A stretch of 64,000 nucleotides of DNA from Thalassotalea_F euphylliae. GTDB taxonomy: Bacteria > Pseudomonadota > Gammaproteobacteria > Enterobacterales > Alteromonadaceae. The notes under the pieces are model-generated. The model saw only the letters and a list, made by a program, of their open reading frames with translations, was not told the DNA's origin and made no database searches. The stretch is taken from the NCBI RefSeq assembly GCF_042682785.1, contig NZ_JBHUIB010000012.1:682001-746000 (forward strand), in the 5' to 3' direction. Shown here one piece after another: positions 61,401 through 64,000 of this stretch; position 1 is the first letter of the stretch; each line of letters starts with the position of its first letter. Made by a program: the position numbers and the translations under genes.

Positions 61401-62063
61401 TTAATTGGTAGTGGTGACAGAACTAACCCCCTAGATACGTTAACCAATGATGCGATTTTCATGATTAAAGATGAAAATATACTTACGCAGCAATTTACTA
61501 CAGCTCCTGCCGTGATAAATATAGATGACCTTTACGACTTGACTCTAGATCCGTTCGGAAATCTTGATAAAGAGGCCTCTGATTATGAGGAACAATTTAA
61601 TGTTGAAGCGGTAAAGTTGAGCGAGAAAAAAGGTTGGTATATCGATTTGGCGCAAAGTGAAGGCGAAAAGAATGTGGCAAGACCGGAAGCCTTTGCAGGT
61701 GTTGCCTACTACAATACGTTTGCGCCGCCAGCAGACTCAGCGAATACATGTGAAATAAGTTCTGTGGGAACGGGGTATTTGTACGCGGTAGACCTTTCCT
61801 TTGGTACTCAGATATATGACAAACGCATTTTGGAGACGACTAGCGCTTTGTCGGATGGCGTTACAATTGTCACTACTGAAGAAAACCTTACTGAAGAGGA
61901 ACTAGAAGAACTAGGGTCTAATAGAGTTAAAGGCAGTACTACTCGTATTTTAGCTGGAGACGCTTTAAAACTTTGTGATGCAACAGGTGATTGCACAGGT
62001 ATTAAACTGAAAACTATGCGCAATAGTATGGTTGTTGATGAAGGACAAGCAAATGGTAATTAA
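58491..62063 (+). CDS. pilY1: type IV pilus tip adhesin/assembly protein PilY1
   Basis: A large (1190-residue) secreted protein: signal peptide (VLFFLSAFLPLSLIA), an N-terminal von Willebrand A domain with the MIDAS motif DTSGSMGG (about residue 42) and TDGIPV later, and a C-terminal beta-propeller typical of PilY1, containing calcium-loop-like DANGNGKIETGTD and DSDSDGFTD. PilY1 sits at the pilus tip with the minor pilins and acts in adhesion and retraction control. The ATG at 58491 has GGGGA upstream; a GTG one codon earlier is possible. Confidence 0.92.
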   Translation: MKRVLFFLSAFLPLSLIAEDIELYVGDTSLSDKDRPKVLILFDTSGSMGGEVEVRNPYNPSENYNALSGDTAASSDIFYVKGEVDEKPQPGTDNRRFVDAINSCNTARNKLATVGYYIGYVREYTFVGESGSWKELPELDGSTIKTVECWDDVRLEDNVNAYHKNNDGTFSAIGAGYPVDGLGNTSSPERFVDDVASSNTNLGAGEIVTLYTANYLRWSLGDLNDPKIGTDDIQKLIIAQDAITELVDAAPTVDFALGAFNRNSNNTDRHGGRIVYGFRENFGVTEVDDYKDMVDSLTANGATPLCETLYEAYKYLSGSAVFYGDNDPNRAPARDTSVEDGNKVYISPYDTCSNNISVILMTDGIPVRDSEANSLVTALTGDSNDSDYYNSYLTNLARWMHTNDINGNPADGDQTIDLFTVGFALEDEDAVNLLIESAAAGGGRFLDATDPSDLLSQLQSAIVTILQKDSTFTAPSVASNNFDRTETLDSVYYAMFTPDKGPRWQGNLKKLKIRESGLVGKDLQSAINPEGNITSTATTFWTNDDAPDGNDVSQGGVVEMFRNMDPADRVIYSDIGSSGLDELTLAKATSGNTNAFASLEALASAMGVETSEVQDYLDWAKGYDKDNADGDANNDTTDMRPDVFGDPLHSKPLVINYGTSEEDQDLRIIIGTNAGALHMFNDDVDNSESGTADTITEKWAFMPKEFFSQIRTLRDNFTSSDKVYGIDGTPVSLIVDANGNGKIETGTDTAMVFFGLRRGGSSYYALDVTDPDNPVLKWHIDSSDSAFSQIKQSWSTPRIAYSRANMSGSTPKPVLFFAAGYDPAKDTQGSVGTDDSNGLGVFMVDALSGDLIWSLTPDANGGGKTWPGTDSIASAIATLDSDSDGFTDRLYVGDTGGNLWRVDMPTATTDVWAAHKVAYVGGTTHETDRRFFAEPTIARAVITETFTEEVEVEGVLTTKTFKVEKPYDAILIGSGDRTNPLDTLTNDAIFMIKDENILTQQFTTAPAVINIDDLYDLTLDPFGNLDKEASDYEEQFNVEAVKLSEKKGWYIDLAQSEGEKNVARPEAFAGVAYYNTFAPPADSANTCEISSVGTGYLYAVDLSFGTQIYDKRILETTSALSDGVTIVTTEENLTEEELEELGSNRVKGSTTRILAGDALKLCDATGDCTGIKLKTMRNSMVVDEGQANGN

Positions 62064-62457
62064 GTCAGCTAAAGGGTTCACGTTAATCGAAGCCATGATT
62101 GCAGTGGCTATTATTGGCATATTGGCTGCGATAGCTTACCCGTCATATACTGAGTACGTTGTGCAATCTAATCGAACTGAGGGACAAAGGGAGTTGCTAC
62201 GTGTAGCAAATTTAATGGAACAATACTATCTTGATAATCGCGCGTATACAGAGGATTTGACCAAATTAGGTTTATCTAGCGCAGATAATTGGGCAACAGA
62301 AAGCGGTTTGTATAAGCTTTCTTCCTCTGTTACTGGTGATACATTCGAATTGACAGCGACAGCTCAAGGTAATCAAGCTACTAATGATGCGGCATGTAAA
62401 GAACTCAAAGTAACAGATGCTGGCACTCGAACACCTTCAACTGGTTGTTGGGAGTAA
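62053..62457 (+). CDS. pilE: type IV pilin PilE-like
   Basis: A 134-residue prepilin: MVIKSAKG/FTLIEAMIAVAIIGILAAIAYPSYTEYVV, with EGQRELLRVANLMEQYYLDNRAYTEDL and a C-terminal Cys pair (ACKELK, GCWE). Its start overlaps the end of pilY1 by 11 bp. Called PilE by position in the pilVWXY1E cluster. Confidence 0.9.
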   Translation: MVIKSAKGFTLIEAMIAVAIIGILAAIAYPSYTEYVVQSNRTEGQRELLRVANLMEQYYLDNRAYTEDLTKLGLSSADNWATESGLYKLSSSVTGDTFELTATAQGNQATNDAACKELKVTDAGTRTPSTGCWE

Positions 62458-62461
62458 AACC

Positions 62462-62776
62462 ATGAAAAAATCTATAGTCTTGCCTTTTATTGCTACAGTA
62501 TTGGCTTCTCCATTGACAGTCGCGAATGACGCTAGCATAAAATCATTTCAAATCCGTTGTTTTACGAAACTGGACAACGATAAACCATATTTATATCGAC
62601 TTGCTACAGCGAATCCGAATAGAACTCCTGAAGAGTTGGCTCAACGCATTTTGAATAAGCAAGTCAGGTATGAAGATGAAATGGCTAGAATAAGCTCAGT
62701 GGTAGAGTGTAGAAAAGGAAAAGACACGTTTGTAGATGTGCATGCACTCAAATTCGAAGAAGAGTACGACCACTAA
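62462..62776 (+). CDS. small exported protein, TapY2-like
   Basis: A 104-residue protein with a signal peptide (MKKSIVLPFIATVLASPLTVA). The mature part (SIKSFQIRCFTKLDNDKPYLYRL; AQRILNKQVRYEDEMARISSVVECRKGKDTF) has two Cys. Position after pilE and size match the TapY2 proteins described from type IV pilus clusters of Shewanella and Aeromonas relatives; this rests on memory and context only. It is likely the last gene of the pil operon. Confidence 0.55.
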   Translation: MKKSIVLPFIATVLASPLTVANDASIKSFQIRCFTKLDNDKPYLYRLATANPNRTPEELAQRILNKQVRYEDEMARISSVVECRKGKDTFVDVHALKFEEEYDH

Positions 62777-62796
62777 TTAGGTCTTATAATTAGAGC

Positions 62797-63342
62797 CTAG
62801 CTACAGCTAGGCTCAGCGCCGCTAATATCCTCGTCAATTCCATCGTTATCTGTGTCTGAACTAAGATAGGTGCGTCCGAAGCTGGATAGTACGATAGACC
62901 TATTTTTGTCTGGATAATCTGCAGGGCAATACGTAAATGTACCAGCGGGCCCGCCACGGCCAGTAGAGCGGAAAATAACACTAGCTGAATTAAAAGTGAG
63001 TGTGTCTCCTGACTTTATTGCTGCTTTTGTTCTAATGAGCACTTCATCGTTTGCAGCGTTATATTTGCCATCAGCATCAATATCAATAAATACGGTGAGT
63101 TCTTTGTCCCAACTATTCGTACATTCATTGCCTACTAGAGGGCAAACTCTAACGGGAAGTTCCATATTCACCGCAGTATTTCTAGCTGTTAGGATTAGTC
63201 TCTGCAGCGAATTTATTTCATCATCAACTCGCATTTTCACCGTCCAGTGACTGAAATTTGGGATTGCTATTGTGAGCATTACACCAAGAATAGCTATACC
63301 TACCATCAGCTCAATGAGCGTAAATCCTTTTTGTTTTTTCAT
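62797..63342 (-). CDS. fimT: FimT/GspH-type minor pilin
   Basis: A 181-residue prepilin starting MKKQKG/FTLIELMVGIAILGVMLTIAIPNF; the ATG at 63342 has AAGGTGG upstream and an earlier GTG is not preferred. The GspH/FimT domain has VCPLVGNECTNSWDKELTVFIDIDADG and a late ILSSFGRTYL-like stretch (SIVLSSFGRTYLS). It is convergent with the pilV-E operon rather than part of it. Confidence 0.88.
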   Translation of the reverse strand: MKKQKGFTLIELMVGIAILGVMLTIAIPNFSHWTVKMRVDDEINSLQRLILTARNTAVNMELPVRVCPLVGNECTNSWDKELTVFIDIDADGKYNAANDEVLIRTKAAIKSGDTLTFNSASVIFRSTGRGGPAGTFTYCPADYPDKNRSIVLSSFGRTYLSSDTDNDGIDEDISGAEPSCS

Positions 63343-63437
63343 ACTAACCACCTTACTTCTAGCGGATTATCCTTGATACAGTTATACCACTATTAAAAGA
63401 GGACAACAAATGTGTCCCCCTTTAAATCGTAAGCAAC

Positions 63438-64000
63438 TTAGTCGTAGATTGTTGGAATGGGTAAGCGCTTGTGCTGTGTTCGTGCATATATAGCGAGTAC
63501 TGTATCTAACACCTTAGCAGTGACCTTTTTTCCTTCCAAAAAGTCATCAAGTTCATCATAACTTAAACCAAGTGCGTCTTCGTCTTTCTTGCCTGGATCT
63601 AAGTCTTCTAGGTCTGCTGTTGGCGCTTTAGTTATTAGCACTTCAGGTGCACCTAAATATCTTGCTAATTGGCGCACTTGGCGTTTTGAAAGCCCAAATA
63701 GTGGTGCCATATCACATGCGCCATCTCCCCATTTAGTAAAGAAGCCTGTGATATTTTCTGCAGAGTGGTCTGTGCCTATGACCAAACCACCAAGTATCCC
63801 TGCAATATGATACTGGGCAACCATCCGCGTTCTTGCTTTTACATTACCTTTCGAAAAATCAATCTGGCTATCTGAAGCATTCAGTAGATTCGCTTTATCT
63901 AGAGCAGTCAGCGTTTCTTGATGGACACCATCGGCACCAGCCTGAACGTTAGTAGTAACGATGTGACTGGGTTGAATAAAGCCAAGTGCTGCTTGAGCAT
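63438..64000 (-). CDS. nadE: ammonia-dependent NAD+ synthetase, N-terminus beyond window
   Basis: The minus-strand frame is open from the stop at 63438 to the right edge: about 187 codons visible and the N-terminal part (with the PP-loop SGGxDS) outside. Visible motifs: DFSKGNVKARTRMVAQYHIAG, GTDHSAENITGFFTKWGDGACDMAPLFGLSKRQVRQLARYLG and PTADLEDLDPGKKDEDALGLSYDELDDFL. It amidates nicotinic acid adenine dinucleotide to NAD with ammonia. No frameshift is seen. Confidence 0.95.
   Translation of the reverse strand, partial: AQAALGFIQPSHIVTTNVQAGADGVHQETLTALDKANLLNASDSQIDFSKGNVKARTRMVAQYHIAGILGGLVIGTDHSAENITGFFTKWGDGACDMAPLFGLSKRQVRQLARYLGAPEVLITKAPTADLEDLDPGKKDEDALGLSYDELDDFLEGKKVTAKVLDTVLAIYARTQHKRLPIPTIYD

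Noticed and set aside
63438..63824. nadE as a short complete gene starting at 63824
   Set aside because: The same frame stays open to the window edge with NadE-like sequence (KGNVKARTRM and earlier), so the gene is cut by the window and not truncated in the genome.

Overview
The window is a chromosomal segment of a marine gammaproteobacterium, most likely Alteromonadales and close to Colwelliaceae (Thalassotalea or Colwellia type). This is inferred from gene order and protein character (ftsB-ispD-ispF-truD-surE-pcm-yqaA-nlpD-rpoS; murJ-ribF-ileS-lspA-fkpB-ispH followed by a minor-pilin operon; a TonB receptor with a beta-helix lipoprotein; VCR-like attC sites), not from a database search. The DNA is moderately A+T rich and genes are densely packed, with clear intrinsic terminators.

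Layout. 1-5.3 kb: a diguanylate cyclase cut by the left edge, a DUF4202 protein, pyrG and eno. 5.3-13.1 kb: a secreted RidA-like protein, an unknown gene, then the long ftsB-to-rpoS run, whose genes mostly overlap or abut (cell division, isoprenoid precursors, tRNA pseudouridine, stationary-phase survival, sigma-S). 13.1-14.6 kb: a VOC protein and a cytochrome b561/b562 pair. 15.0-19.4 kb: a probable outer-membrane uptake pair (beta-helix lipoprotein and TonB-dependent receptor). 19.6-22.2 kb: a PEP-CTERM-like secreted protein, and a TetR regulator divergent from a lipoprotein metallo-beta-lactamase-fold hydrolase with an obvious operator between them.

22.2-27.4 kb is the accessory part: an integron gene-cassette array with no integrase in the window (a CALIN-type array, or the head of an integron whose intI is lost or elsewhere). 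It holds nine consecutive cassettes, all on the + strand. Eight have recognisable attC sites and the ninth has a decayed one. At its head is an attI-like core (6-bp inverted arms, 7-bp spacer, G/TT junction) preceded by three copies of a roughly 30-bp palindrome. The cassettes encode small proteins, mostly without recognisable family: a lipoprotein, three membrane proteins, a zinc-ribbon protein, a membrane-anchored receiver-like protein and others. Two cassettes are preceded by seven-codon mini-ORFs whose ribosome site and start codon are supplied by the preceding attC site.

27.4-48.1 kb is metabolic and envelope chromosome: a TPR diguanylate cyclase, a glutaredoxin-like protein, msrPQ, tandem amidohydrolases (the second has lost its HxH metal motif), an orphan MshA-like pilin, a TetR/SDR/lactonase-like cluster divergent from a third amidohydrolase, a DmdC/FadE-like acyl-CoA dehydrogenase, a transglutaminase-like/TPR lipoprotein, a TlpA-like thioredoxin, a GMC oxidoreductase and an M49-like peptidase. 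48.2-64 kb: rpsT, the murJ-ribF and ileS-lspA-fkpB-ispH block, the type IV pilus minor-pilin operon (pilV, pilW, pilX, pilY1, pilE and a TapY2-like gene, with fimT convergent), and the 3' part of nadE at the right edge.
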